This document shows, piece by piece, positions 33,427 through 45,500 of a stretch of DNA of 64,000 bases. The position numbers were made by a program, and so were the translations under genes. The notes below the pieces were generated by a model. It was given only the letters and a program-made list of their open reading frames with translations. It had not been told where the DNA came from and searched no databases. Origin of the DNA: Neospora caninum Liverpool (Eukaryota > Apicomplexa > Conoidasida > Eucoccidiorida > Sarcocystidae); NCBI RefSeq assembly GCF_000208865.1, contig NC_018397.1, positions 4,741,748 through 4,805,747 on the forward strand. Direction: 5' to 3'. Numbering within the stretch: position 1 is the first letter of the stretch; each line of letters starts with the position of its first letter.

Positions 33427-36400
33427 ATGTCGAAGAAGAAGGTGGGGGTGTATATTCTCGACGAGCGAATCGGCCGCGGGTCGTTCGCAGCCGTATGGAA
33501 GGGGCACATTGAGCAAACGAAAGAGATCGTCGCCGTGAAAGTGATTTCCCGTCACACTGTTCACGAAGCTACGCAGCTGAACCAGGAGGTCGCCGTCCTC
33601 AAGCAGCTCCAGCATCCGAACATCGTGCGATTCATTGATCTGAAGGTATCTCACCCACTCTCGAATTTCGCAAAAAAAAATTTGAGACGAAAGGGTAGAG
33701 GCCGAGCTACAAAGGGTTCAGTGGCCACCTGCATGCAGGTTTTATGTCACGCTTTGTCCCCTCGCGTAATTCCTGTCGGGTTACATGCTCAAGTATGAGA
33801 ATAAGTCTTCCGTGGAGAGACGCCTTTCACAGTAGCACGTCCCCAAAGCCGTCATGGTTACACACAAGACCACATAGAACGATTCTGTGAAGCACACTCG
33901 TTGTCTCTGCCGCGTATTACCGCAACACTTTCAGCCATACAAATCCCAACAGAATCAAGGTTTTCTGTTTATCTGCCAGCGGGCGGAAGCCTGCCGACGA
34001 TTCACTCCCTACATTTCTGTGCTGGACGTGCGTGTATCCTTGTCAACTCACATATCTATCCATATATGCACCTCTCTGTTTTTTCCTCGGGGTCCATCTA
34101 AAACTCACCTTCAGAGCGGTCCTATATCTACCCCGACTTGTCACTGGCTGCTGATGATTCGCCTGGAGGAATTTATGGCCTCGTCCCTGTTGTCCTCGGG
34201 TGCCTCATTTCCCCCTTTGCTCATTCATGTTTCTGCGTTGTCTCTTTCCCTCTTCTTGCCGCCGTTTTCCAATCCCGGGGTCCGTCCAGAAGAGCCAGTT
34301 CCACTACTACTTGGTCCTCGAGTTTTGCTCGGGCGGCGACGTCTCCAGTTTGCTCCATCAGCACGGAGGCCGCATCGCCGAACCGTTTGCGCGTCGTCTG
34401 CTCCAGCAGATGGCTGCGGGACTGTTGGAGATCCATCGAAGAAGTTACATCCACCGAGACTTGAAGCCACAGAATCTATTGCTGTCGTCGTCTTCTCCGC
34501 ATGCAGCAACGCTAAAAATTGCCGACTTTGGCTTCGCGCGGACACTTCAGCCATGGGACCTCGCAGCAACCGTGTGCGGGTCTCCACTGTACATGGCGCC
34601 CGAGATCCTCCAACACCAGTACTACGATGCCAAAGCAGACTTGTGGTCAGTTGGAGCGATTTTCTTCGAAATGCTGCACGGCTGTACGCCGTTCTCTGGC
34701 CAGAACCCTCTTCAACTGCTCAAAAATATCGAGCGAGCGGCGCAAGCTGGCCCCCCCTTCTCGGACTCCGTTCCCCTCAGTTCGACCTGCCAAGACTTGC
34801 TCCGGCGGCTGCTCCGTGCGAATCCCCTTGAGAGAATGAGTCCGGAGGAATTCTTCTCGCACCCCTACGTCGTTGAAAAACCCGCTGAAGGAGCAGAGGG
34901 ACCAACTGTCTTGTCTGCTCCGTTCCGCCTTCGTGCGTCTCGTATTGCCGCATCGCCGGGAGCCTCGGGGACGAGGGGAGAACGAGAGGAAGGGGGAAGA
35001 CAAAGAGTGGGCGAAAAACGAACGACGAGAGCAGACACAGAAGACCGAAGAGCAGGAGCAGGGCTGATGCCGGAGACGAGACTCGGGGACGGGGAGCTAA
35101 TACAGACGAGACGAGAAAAAGGGCGCAGCGAGGGTGGAACGCATGGCGGCGGCACGGGGGATGAGGTGTCTAGACACCCGGCTGGCGTCGTCGGAGATGC
35201 AGAAGAAATGCTAAGACCTTATCACGGCGAAAGGGGACTAACCGACAACAGCTTGCGCAGAGAGGAGGCAGAAGAGCGACCGGACAAACAAGATGAATCA
35301 GCGCGGTCTTTGGAGCGGGAAGGCCGCGAGACAGCGCGAGACGGGTCCCCACGGGAAGACAAGAAGCGAAGAGAAGCGGAAAAGGCAAGGCCGAAGCAGA
35401 CCACAAACCCACGGGAAGTGGGATGCGCACAGATGCAACATCGCGACACTGTTCCTCTGTCTTTGAACAACGATCAACGAAGCGAAATAGACATGCCTCC
35501 ATGGAGAGAACACAAACGAAGGGCGCGCCTCTTTCAGATTCTTCGTGTCGAAACTATCCCCCACGAGAATCTGCCCCAGATGCTATCTCCACACACCACT
35601 ACTCCTCGTCCACCGTCCTCTTCTTCCTCTTGTTTTTCGTCGTCCTCATATTCTGCAGCTTCTTCTGGGTTGCCTCAGACACCAGCGGCGCCTTGTGGGG
35701 GGGACGCCGCGTGTAGGCCGGCAGCAGGGCGGGTTCTTCCGAGGCACATCCAAGACAGAGAGGAGGAAACGACGAGCAGGAAAAACGATCGGCCTTCACA
35801 TCTCGAAGTCCTGCCGAATCGAAGGCCAGAAGCAGTGCGTTCCGAGGACGCGCCGGGCTGGCAGACGCTTAAGAAAGGAGGAAGAACCTGCGGTGTCTCG
35901 GCTGTCGACGCGGCGTCGCAACTTAGCGACACGAGCGAGGGAACCCCCGACGCCATGGAGATACCCGCTTCCTGCGAGAGGGGAGACCATCGAGCTGGGG
36001 TGTATGCGGAGCCCCAGACGGAACCTGATTTGCCAGCTTTCGCCTCTCCGCTTCTTACAGGGAAAGACCCAGGTTCACTTCGTCACTGCGCGAGGGAAGA
36101 CAACCGCATGCAGGCTAAGCCGAGCGCTGCATCTTCGGTAGGGGTACTCCCCTCTTCTTCGCCTCCATCCCTCGTCTATCGGCCATCTCTGGCCTCCCCT
36201 GCAGGCGAGTCTCCTTTCTCTTCAGGTCTTCATCACTTCCCTACGCTTGCCTCGGCTCCTGCTGTTTCGCCGTGTCCCGTCCGACCGATCCTCAACTCTC
36301 TCGTCTGTTCTCCATCGGCACTCCACACCGCTTTCCCCTTCTCTGGTGCAGGTTCGGCGGCGTTCTCCTCTCAGTCGCTGCTCACCAGTTCGGCCGCGCG

Positions 36401-39400
36401 AGCGTCAAACCGTTTTCGTCCCTCTTCGTCTTTCTTGGCGCACACTCCTTTTTCGTCCATCGCCTCGCCTGCTGATGCGCCGCCTTCCCCTTCCGCTTCC
36501 TCCGATGTGTATCCGCTTCTTCCTTGTCAGGCGTGTCCTTCTCGCGCGCAAAGCCGCGAAGAGAAGGACGAGCAGAGTGCCCAGGAGGGAGAGGAAGACG
36601 ACGGGTGTGAGGACTATGTGATTGTGGCCCCTATTCCCTGCGAGGGCTCATCAGCTTCTTTCCGCCATGCGCGCTGCTCCACAGGCGGGGCCCGTGCGTC
36701 GCCAGAGGCACTTGGAAGCCCCAAACACCCAATCCGACAGAACCGAGAGACGCGCTTCGCCAGCTTCGCCTCCTTCGCTGACAATCTGAGACGCTCTTGG
36801 GTCGCCTATCGAGGCCGAGGAGACTCTGAGGCCTCACCTTCGGCCGACGGTCCGCTTCCTGCATCCCTCTCAAACGCCAAAGAAATGCACGCTCGGGCGC
36901 AGGAGGCCCTAAAGGAAAGGCAGCAGACGTTTCTTTGCCCGCGCCCGGGTTTTTCTTCCTCATCATCCGCTCCTTTCTCTTCCTCTTCTCCCTCTTCTCC
37001 CTCTTCCTCTTTTTCCTCTTCATCTTCTTTTTCTTCATCTTCCTTCTCTTCATCTTCCTTCTCTTCTCCCTCTTCCTCGTCTTCCTCTTCTTCCTCGTCC
37101 TCGTCTTCCTCTTCTTCCTCTGTGTGTGCTGGTTCGTCTTCTTTCGCCCCGTGCCTCTTGCCTTCTTGCGCTTCCTCTTCCTCTTCTTTCTGTTTTTCCT
37201 CTTCTTCGTCGTCCGTTTCCTTTTCTTCCTCTTCTCTCTCTTATCCCGCACCTTCTCCTCCCCCTCCTGCGTCGTCCTCTGTGTCTCCCGCGTCGTCCTC
37301 TGTGTCTCCCTCGTCCTTCTCCTTCGCTTCTTCTCTCATTCCTCCCGCGTCGGGCGAGCTGGTTGCTTCTCCCTCCGTTTTCTCTGCCGCGTCTGGGAGC
37401 GAAGAGGCAAGCTTCGCAAGCGGGGAGACAGTGGCGCGCGCAAACCAGGAAGAAGCCTTTCTCTCTCTCCACGTGTCGAACCTTCGCGTCGTCGCCGTCG
37501 ACCTTTTCTTCCTGGCGCAGGCACTCGCCAGATTCGCGGCTGCAGAAAGGTGCAAAGAGCGACGAATCCTCTTGGAAGCGAAGCAGCAAGAGAGGAGAGA
37601 ACCGTGCGGGAAGACACCGGCTGTGTACCCGAACGAAGCACACGAGGACGAGCGAGAAGGCGCGAGCGCAACAATCCTGGCGTGTGCCAGTCTGGGCCTC
37701 GTAGTCCCTGCCTTGAGGCTTCTCCACAAGGCTCTTGCAGTCACCACCGACAGGCAAAGTGAGAACGGAAAACTCAAAAGACAACATACATAGTTTGTCT
37801 CTTTTCGTCTTCCCTTTTTCTGCTTCGTCCTCGTCGCTTCTCGTTTTCGGGATCCCCTCTCCTCTGTCTCTGCCTGAGATTTTTCTCTCTATTTGCTTTT
37901 CTTCATGTGCCACTGCCGCGCTCTGATTCTCCTTCCCTGTGTAGCGCTCGGCAGTTCTCAGTGATTCTCTACGTTCTCGCATCTTCTGCCTCCTGGTTCT
38001 CTCTCGAGCCTCCCTCTCTTCTTCCTTCCCCTGCTTTCTCCTGCTGTTCCTCTTCATGCGGTCTCGCGGTTTTGCTCCTTGTGTGGCGTCTCCTCTTTTC
38101 CTTTCCCTTCTTCTCTGTCTCCATCGAGCCGCGTTTTTCCCGCTTGCCTCCTTCCTAGCCCCCTCCGTCCGCTGCTGTTTCTGCTCCGTCTCTCCTGTCC
38201 ATTCTCTTTTGCCTCGATCCACTGTCTCCCGCCTCCTCGCGTTTCTCCTTCCGCGCGCTCCTCAGGAGAAGCATCCCTCATGCACTTTTTCCGCGAGGCT
38301 CTCTGCCTGGCTCGGTGGTGTGCACACATCGCCCGAAAGGGTGCATGCGCCCCTGAAGGCTCTGTTTCATGCACGGTGAGTTTTCACTTTCTCGCTCTCA
38401 CTCAGGTGGTTTTCTCTCGCGGCATTGCAGTGCCCACCAACCGGCCATCGCTCTCAGTGCCAAAGGCAGACTATCTCCACAAACACCTGACGAGCACGTC
38501 ATATATATATATATATATATTTGCAAATACAGCTTACCATGCTGATGCGTATACATATATGTATATATATAACTCTATATATACATATAGCTATATACAG
38601 ACATAGGTATAGTTATATAAGGAGACAGAGTGTGTGCACACGTTTATGCACGAGGATAGGCACTGTGGAGAAGATTCAATTCGTGCCTTTCACGAGGCTT
38701 CCGTGGGCTCATCTTCACACCTGGTGGCTGAGGAGGCGGAACCAAGGCGCTCTCCAAGGAGGGTGCTGCCTGAAGACATACACATGGATACATATGTCTA
38801 TATATGTACATATATACAAAAATTGCAAAGGCCAATCTATCTATCTATCTATATGTATGTATAGATAGATACATTCATAAATGCATATCTATACACAGAC
38901 ATACACTAATATGCATTCGCCTATACGAAGGTATGTATGTGCATATAAAATTTTGCATGAGTATGTATAGATGTATTCGCGCGGTGCGCGACGGTGAACT
39001 TGAGCGGAGTCTTGTGTGTCTGTGGGATGCTCAGGGAATGGCTGCTCCGAGTGGATTTCTTGAAAATTCAATCACGGCGAGGTGGCGGAGAAGGTTGCGA
39101 GCAGCGGGGCGCGAGAGCGAGAGAGGAAAAACCGCGTCTGGAGTGTCTGCGAGCACGGTTCCTGCTTCTCCGAGAGGCTCCCTTTCTTTGTTTCCTCCTC
39201 CTTCGTTTCTTAGATATCCGTCTGGGAAACGGCTTTGTTTCGCCCCTGCTGGTCCACGCTCTCTGTCGTCCGTGCAGAGTGAGAGATCTCTTTCTCCTGC
39301 TCTTTCTTCTCTCTCTCGTCCTTCCAACACCGTAGAAAGACGGCGTTTCTCGTCTTCGGAAGCCTCTGAGCGAGTGTCTTCTCGTTCCTCTATGGACAAA

Positions 39401-41116
39401 CGCGACGGCGTCTCGCAGCCTCAACGGCCTGCACCGTTTCCTCGTACTTCGGTCGTTCCTTTCGTCTTTTCGTTTTTTCCTTCTTCCCCGGCTGTCAGCT
39501 CGTCTCGGGCCTCACTCAAGAGCAAAGCGCTGTTCTTCCCCCGTCCATGTTCTCTCTCGACTTCGGCTTTCACGCCTTTTTCCTCGCGCGTTTCTACGAC
39601 AATCCTGCCGTCGGAGACTTCCGAATCTGCGCAGGCTAAAGACAAACGCCGGGTCTCATTCTGTTCCTCACTGGCTGCCTCTACCTCGCTCTCTCCTCAT
39701 TTCGCTTCCGCGGTCTCCTCTTCCTCCTTCCCTTCGTCTTCCGCTTCTTCCTCCTTCCCTTCGTCTTCCGGTTCTTCCTCCTTCCCTTCGTCTTCCGCTT
39801 CTTCCTCTTCCTCTGTTTTCTCTTCCTCCTGTTCCCCCGCGTCCCTGTCCTCCCACGCCTCCTCCCCCTTTTCTTCACGCCCTCATACTTCTTCAGTTTC
39901 GTCGTGGTCTGCGGAGTCGCGTAGTCAAGCCCCGCATTCGAGTGTAGAGACACGTGGCACGGGCGAGAGGGCGACGATCCACGCGCCGGCTCTCCAGCCC
40001 CGCGCGTGCAGGGAAGTTCCTGGTGAGACAGGCTCGCCCCGCAATCGCCCGTCTCCACCGAGAGGGGACAGGACGAAAGAGACACGGCACGACAGAGAGG
40101 GACAGCAGTCTCTAGACAGCCCGCACAGCAGAGCACAAAGGGAACGGCGGTCGAGCGCTTCCCTCGAAAAAAAAGACGCCGCAAAATCCATGATCACCGC
40201 GCAGCCCGGGGGTGGGCTGCGAGAGACAGGGAACCCAAACGAAGTCAGGGAGAAGATGAGAGGGCGAGAACGGAACGAGAAAGGAGACGTCGACGCTGAA
40301 AGGCGAGGAAACGAAGAACTGCGAGAAAGCGGGTCACAAGAAAGGGAAAACGCACAGGAAGAAAGGCGAGAAGGGGGCGAAGATGAAGCAGAGAGAGGAG
40401 GAAAAGAAAGCGATTGCCAGTGCCCGTTTTGTATGGAGGCATTGCCTGCGTTCCCCAGTGCACCGGTGAATTTTCTTTTTCCGGCTTTCTGGTATGCGGC
40501 GGATGGCCTGGTGTCTCGGAAAGCGCAGGAGAGAAGGCCTTCTCCTACAGATGCTCAGTCGCGCTGCGCTCCATCTCCGTCCTGTTCTCCCTCTTCTTTA
40601 TGTTACCTACCATTCCCGGTTAAAGCGCTCGGCCCTCGCTTGCCAGCCTTCCATTGTCTCTCTCTGGTCGTTGCACGAGTGAAGCATCTGCTCTCAGTGA
40701 ACACCGCGCAACTGACGCAGGAGCTCTTCTTTCTGAGTGACCGGGGTGTATGTACACTCCACCCTTCACATCAAGGGCCTCGCTCACCCCCCTCCTGCAC
40801 CGGTCGACTTTTTTCTCGCTCGCACTCTTCACGCTCCGCTGTTCGTCTTTCTTCTTCCCCTTCTTCCGCGTCTTCTTCCTGCTCCTCTGTTCCCTCGCCT
40901 TCTCTGCTGCGGCGGTGTGGCCTTTGTCCGGGTGTCGATTTCCGCGAGCATCTCGCTGGTTTGCTCCTCGACTTCCTTCTGCTTCGCTCGGGGGAAGAAT
41001 CCCGCGAAGCACAGGCAAGCGTCCTCCTGCAAATTCGCCTCCTCTCGCGCGCCCTCGCCCTTCAGAAGCATCTGCATGCACGCGTGCTTTCGCAGCGGAA
41101 AGATGTCAGTCCATAG
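33427..41116 (+). CDS. ATG1: ATG1/ULK-like serine/threonine protein kinase
   Basis: A kinase of the autophagy-initiating ATG1/ULK class. Four exons: 33427-33645, 34290-37758, 38266-38375, 39035-41116, joined in phases 0, 1 and 0, giving 1959 residues. The start lies in an AAAATG context. The kinase domain fills about 9-275: G-loop GRGSFAAVWKG, Lys38, HRDLKPQN (His128, Asp130, Asn135), DFGFA (Asp152), YMAPEI and ADLWSVG, so it should be active. ULK-like signatures are the short N-terminus and VYILDERIGRGSFA. About 900 disordered residues follow (Ser-rich, with serine runs), then helical segments at about 1110-1195 (HVSNLRVVAVDLFFLAQALA) and at the C-terminus that resemble tandem MIT/EAT helices of ATG1. 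A CxCxxC cluster (CQCPFC, encoded near 40418) lies between them. Exon 4 may continue past the stop by splicing at GTCAGT near 41104. In coccidia ATG1-like proteins may serve apicoplast or egress roles rather than canonical autophagy; that is inference. Confidence 0.85.
36951..37250 (+). repeat. serine-coding TCTTCC repeat tract
   Basis: About 300 bases of TCTTCC/TCTTCA repeats within exon 2 of the ATG1-like gene encode near-uninterrupted serine with a few Phe and Pro. A similar shorter tract is in exon 4 at about 39710-39835. Confidence 0.85.
38501..38900. repeat. TA/TATG-rich microsatellite cluster
   Basis: TATATA, CTAT and TATGTA repeats are scattered through the third intron of the ATG1-like gene, including a CTAT run near 38837-38852. 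Confidence 0.8.
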
Positions 41117-41332
41117 AGGAAAAGGTTTCCTCTCCTGTGCGATTCAACGTGGAGAGTCAGCGCAGTGCCTCATGTTCTCGGTTCATCCGTAAGAACAGAC
41201 GTGCTCTCGTCGCTTGCATGCGTCTGACCCGTTGACTCTTTCTCGCCCTTTTCTCTTCAAAAAAACATCTTTCCATTCAGAAGCGTTAATCTCACTGCTC
41301 ACACACATTCAAACGTGCATATCTGGATATAC

Positions 41333-41365
<33 letters not shown>

Positions 41366-42518
41366 CAGGAGCGTGTACGTGTATATATCCACGTACCCAC
41401 GCACGTGATGTTTCTATCTCCACATAAAAGTTTGTGTAGATGGCGGAGAACGGCAGATGTGTGCGGGTAAGAGGTATTTCTGTTTCATGGCAAAAACTGT
41501 GGAAGGCGTTTTTCACGGAAGCGAGAAAGTGTCGCGTCGAATGACGGGACGAGCTGTGATTCTGTGTGCTGAGCAGTGCCTTGGAGGTGACCCAAACCGT
41601 GTTGTCGCCGTTGCCCTATGGCCGGACTTTCCGAAGCTGTGAGTGCAACGTTTTCCAAAAGTGGTTACAGAGGGTTACCTTCCGGCCTTTTTGGTGGGCT
41701 TTGGGGCAGAGTTATGGTGTATGGACATCGTTCACAGGGGTGACTCGTGACAAAAGGGTCGGGGGAAGTCGCACGCCTCTGGACCTATTTGAGATTTTTT
41801 TTCGCCGGCAATGCTACAGCCTTTTCCCGTCTTCTTGGCGCCCGTCCGTCTCGAGCAAATGAGCAGGCACACTTGAATGCAGAAATATGTGTATTGGCAT
41901 ATTCAGACATATACATATATATACAGATATATATGTATATGTATTACATTGTCTGTGTCGAATCGTGTCTGATTGGGTATTACTTAGGGAGATACAGACG
42001 TAGGCAGCGCCATGTCTCTCCTCGGAGAGTCCGCAGGTTTTCTGCAGGCGTGCGGTCCTTAGCGGAACTCGTCACTGGGTCTGTCGCAGGGCGTCCGCAG
42101 CGGCACCGGCGGCATTCACGAGATGCATGGCCTCGCGGCGGGCTCCAGTCGTGGACGCAAATCAGTGAGAGTTTGAAGAACGCCAGAAGCAAGTTTGGAG
42201 AAACAAGGTTGTGGATCGGGAAAACGGCGAACTGAGGAACACCGGAGGGAAAGCAAAAGAGCTGAAAGAAGCTCCACGGAGGCGCTGCAAAGCCTGGCAA
42301 CGGCACAGGCAGGCGAGGCAGGAGAGGCCGCTTGCGCTTCGCGAGAAAAAGCACTCTTCGCCTCAGTTCCCTCTGGTCAACGCACTCGCTCGCGAGCGAG
42401 GCCACGGGCATGGCTCCGGATACTTGAGGTGTACATACACCTCAGATGCACGTTGAGAAAGAGGCGAGCTGCGTGCAGTGGCGCTTCGGCACGACCCGGC
42501 GATTGACCCTTGGGAAGG
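41117..42518. other. convergent intergenic region with (TA)n tract
   Basis: Shared 3' flank of the ATG1-like gene and the WW/FF gene. TA repeats lie at about 41333-41365 and 41910-41942. A perfect GGTGTACATACACC copy lies at 42428-42441. No gene is supported. Confidence 0.6.
42428..42441. repeat. GGTGT-N4-ACACC palindrome, perfect copy
   Basis: GGTGTACATACACC, identical to the copy at 14887-14900. The symmetry extends one base on each side (AGGTGT...ACACCT). It lies 78 bases beyond the WW/FF stop codon. Confidence 0.9.
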
Positions 42519-45500
42519 CTATTGCGGCGCCTTGGCCGCAATGGGCGGCTTCCGGACGAATTCGAGATTTACTTCCCTGAGAAAGCCAAAGAAAATCGCG
42601 AGACACCCCTAATCGTTCAGAGGCAACTGGGTTGCTCTCAACACTGGGCACGGTGGGGCTGTCTTCCATGTGCCGGGAAGGCGTTCCGCGGCAGCCCGCG
42701 AAAAGGACGGGAAGATCTGCTGTGTCGGCATCACATCGCTTTGGCGCATTTTTGCGCGTTTCAGGTGCAAAAAAGGAAGGCAGAAAACCAGCAGTTCGTC
42801 AACTTCCGTAGAACACCCGTAGCTAAGCGAAAACAACGAAAGCAGCAATGGTGTAGTCTGGTTGTCGCGCTGTTGAAGCACCTCTCTTCACACAATGTCG
42901 AGGCCTGCACTCTGGGGACAGCCATCCCGGATCTTTTCACAAAACGACACAGTTCAAGAGCAAAGACGGAAAAACGTGCCTAACCCAAAGACAGGATCTC
43001 TGCCCTCTCTCCGGCAACCGGCCTTCGCTCAGGTGTCTGTACACCCGTACTCACCGGATACGCTGGCGCACGAGGTCCATTCGCTCCTCCGGAATGTAAT
43101 CCAGTCTCTTGTACCTGAAAGAAAACCAAGGGCAGGAAAAGAGGCCTTGCCTGAACGAATCACTTGTCCATTTGTACCTATTTTGTGTATGCATGCATTT
43201 GAAGCGCAACCTAAACAAAACGCAAATACTAAACTATGCACGTATATATATATATATATATACACATATATATGGCCTGAACTGTTCACGGCGTACGTAG
43301 ACATCCTTGGGAGGTCGTTTCTGTTGCATTCCGCCCATCTTTGTTCTGTCAGTTTCCAGAGTTTTGAAAGCGGCGTTAGCATTTCTCACCGGATGTCAGT
43401 CTGCAGTCTCTCGAGCAGCTTCGTGAATTTTTCGCCGTGCTCGTCGCATCCTCGGCAAACGTCCGGGTTCTGACGCAGCCAGAGGACGAACGCCTCCTTC
43501 AACTCGTTACTCTGTAACATCCAGAGCATACAAACAGTCAAGTCCACGCGCCATACACACGCACGGCTACACATACAATTCATAAATTGTTTGCATGCGT
43601 TGGCGTAACTCCAGAAGGGCGCGCGCACGGCTCGCACATGCATGCAGCTGCACAGGTAGGCAGATATCAAGTGATCGGGTAGATGGACCCGTGCACCGTT
43701 TAATGTGCAAAGGTACATATGTATGCATGATAATATCCGCCTTCGTCGGTATATCTCAGGAAAAGGCAATTCCTTTCCATCCTTCCTTTCCTGATCCTTG
43801 TCCCTGCACAAACCCCGCCTTGTTTCTTCTCTCTTTCTTCTCCTCTCTGCCTCGCGCCTTCCTCGCGAGCCCCTCTTCCCTCCATCTCAGCCCGCAGCCG
43901 CCTTTCCCTGCTCACCCACTCACTAGCGCTCCCCCTTTCTCCCCTCCCTCTGTTTCTCTCTCTTTCGTTCCCTCTGGCTCTTTTTCGTAGGCTGCTCACC
44001 CTCTCCTTCTTCCACTTTTCGAAATTGGCGAGTAGTTCAGCTGGAGGTAAGCCGTCGAAGAGCCGTTTGTTCGTCTGCAGCTCCTCGAGAACCTGCGCAA
44101 AAACAAAGAAGCAACGTTCCTGACCACACCAAATCTCCAAAACGGTCTTCTCTGCACGTCCTTAACGCGCTGACCTCCTGAGGCTGCTTCTTCACTCTGC
44201 CACTGCTTCACTATCAGCAAGGAATGTACCCCCTCATCGCGGGGATTCTGTGCAGCCTGCCTGCGCAGTTTCCCCTCCAGTTTTCCTCAAAGACTGGTTT
44301 TTGCACGAGGTGAGTTTTCCTCGACACGTGTGAAAGTGGGCTGTACATATACCGGGCGTGTTCTCGTCCACCATGCATGCAGTTCTCACCTCGTCGAAAG
44401 ACGCACTCAGTTTCTCACAAGGCAGTGTGTTCAGCTTCGTCAGGAAAAGGCGCACGCGGCCCGTGGTAAACTCTCTACCAAAAGGAGAAAGCAGAGAACG
44501 CAGCGTTGGTGATTCGAAAAAAAGACGATCTCATTCGAGGACCGAGACACTTCTCTCAGAGCCAACCTCCCTTCTGTCCCAAAACACTTCCATTCACGCG
44601 TCGGTAGCAGAAAAACTGTGTCGAACGGCAAAAATGGACACATGGCGAGATTGATATGGAACAGCGAAATAAGGAAATTCATTGAGATACGTCCGCCGAC
44701 TTTGCTGTCGGTATCAACATGCGCAAAGATATATGCATACATCCGTAAAGGTGCATGCGCAAACCTCCACATGCAACTCTATACATAAACACATGTACTG
44801 ACAGATACACACAAAACAGACAAAGACACGCACGCACATTCAACGCGTACATATATATACATAGACCAGGGTGTACATATTTTTTTCTGTGGGAGGATGT
44901 GTGCGGGATCTTCAGCGAAATCCGATTCCGAAACGGAAAACAGAACGCGTCTCTGAACATATCAGTGAACAAGTGCACTTCTCATGTGTGTTTGTGCGTC
45001 TGCATGCGGCAGACATATTCCCCCTGAGGCTGGACTGCACATATGACAAGCCTTGAGTCTCTGTGAGGAAGAGCGGAAAGCAAAAAGACTTGTCGATGTT
45101 TTTCGAAAGAACTGGGGGCTGTGCGTGGCCCGCTGCGCCTCTCACTGCGACATACTCCACAAAAGAGACGTAGAGCTTCTGCTTCTCTGACTCAGAGAGA
45201 TTGTCGGTGTGGAACCGACTGTCTCCTTTGAGGAGGTCGACGGGGATAACTTCGCTTCCTGCTTCGCTGAAGAAAAGTTCCAAGAGGAGACAGAAACGCG
45301 TCGAAGTTCCGAAACGGAGAGCAGAGAAGGGAGTGGACAGCGGCGGCGTCCGCAAAGCGAGAAAAAAGGCGCGAGAAAGCGAGAAAGGTGCACAGACACC
45401 CCGCCGGCAGCGAGACAAGAGAGATACGGGAGAGAAAGGACGCGAGAAAAGGATGACAGAAGGACAGAAAAGAAGTGCGCGACATGAAGCAACAACCACG

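Noticed and set aside
36935..37762. Phe/Leu-rich plus-strand protein resembling many membrane spans
   Set aside because: It is the frame-shifted reading of the serine-coding TCTTCC tract in ATG1 exon 2.
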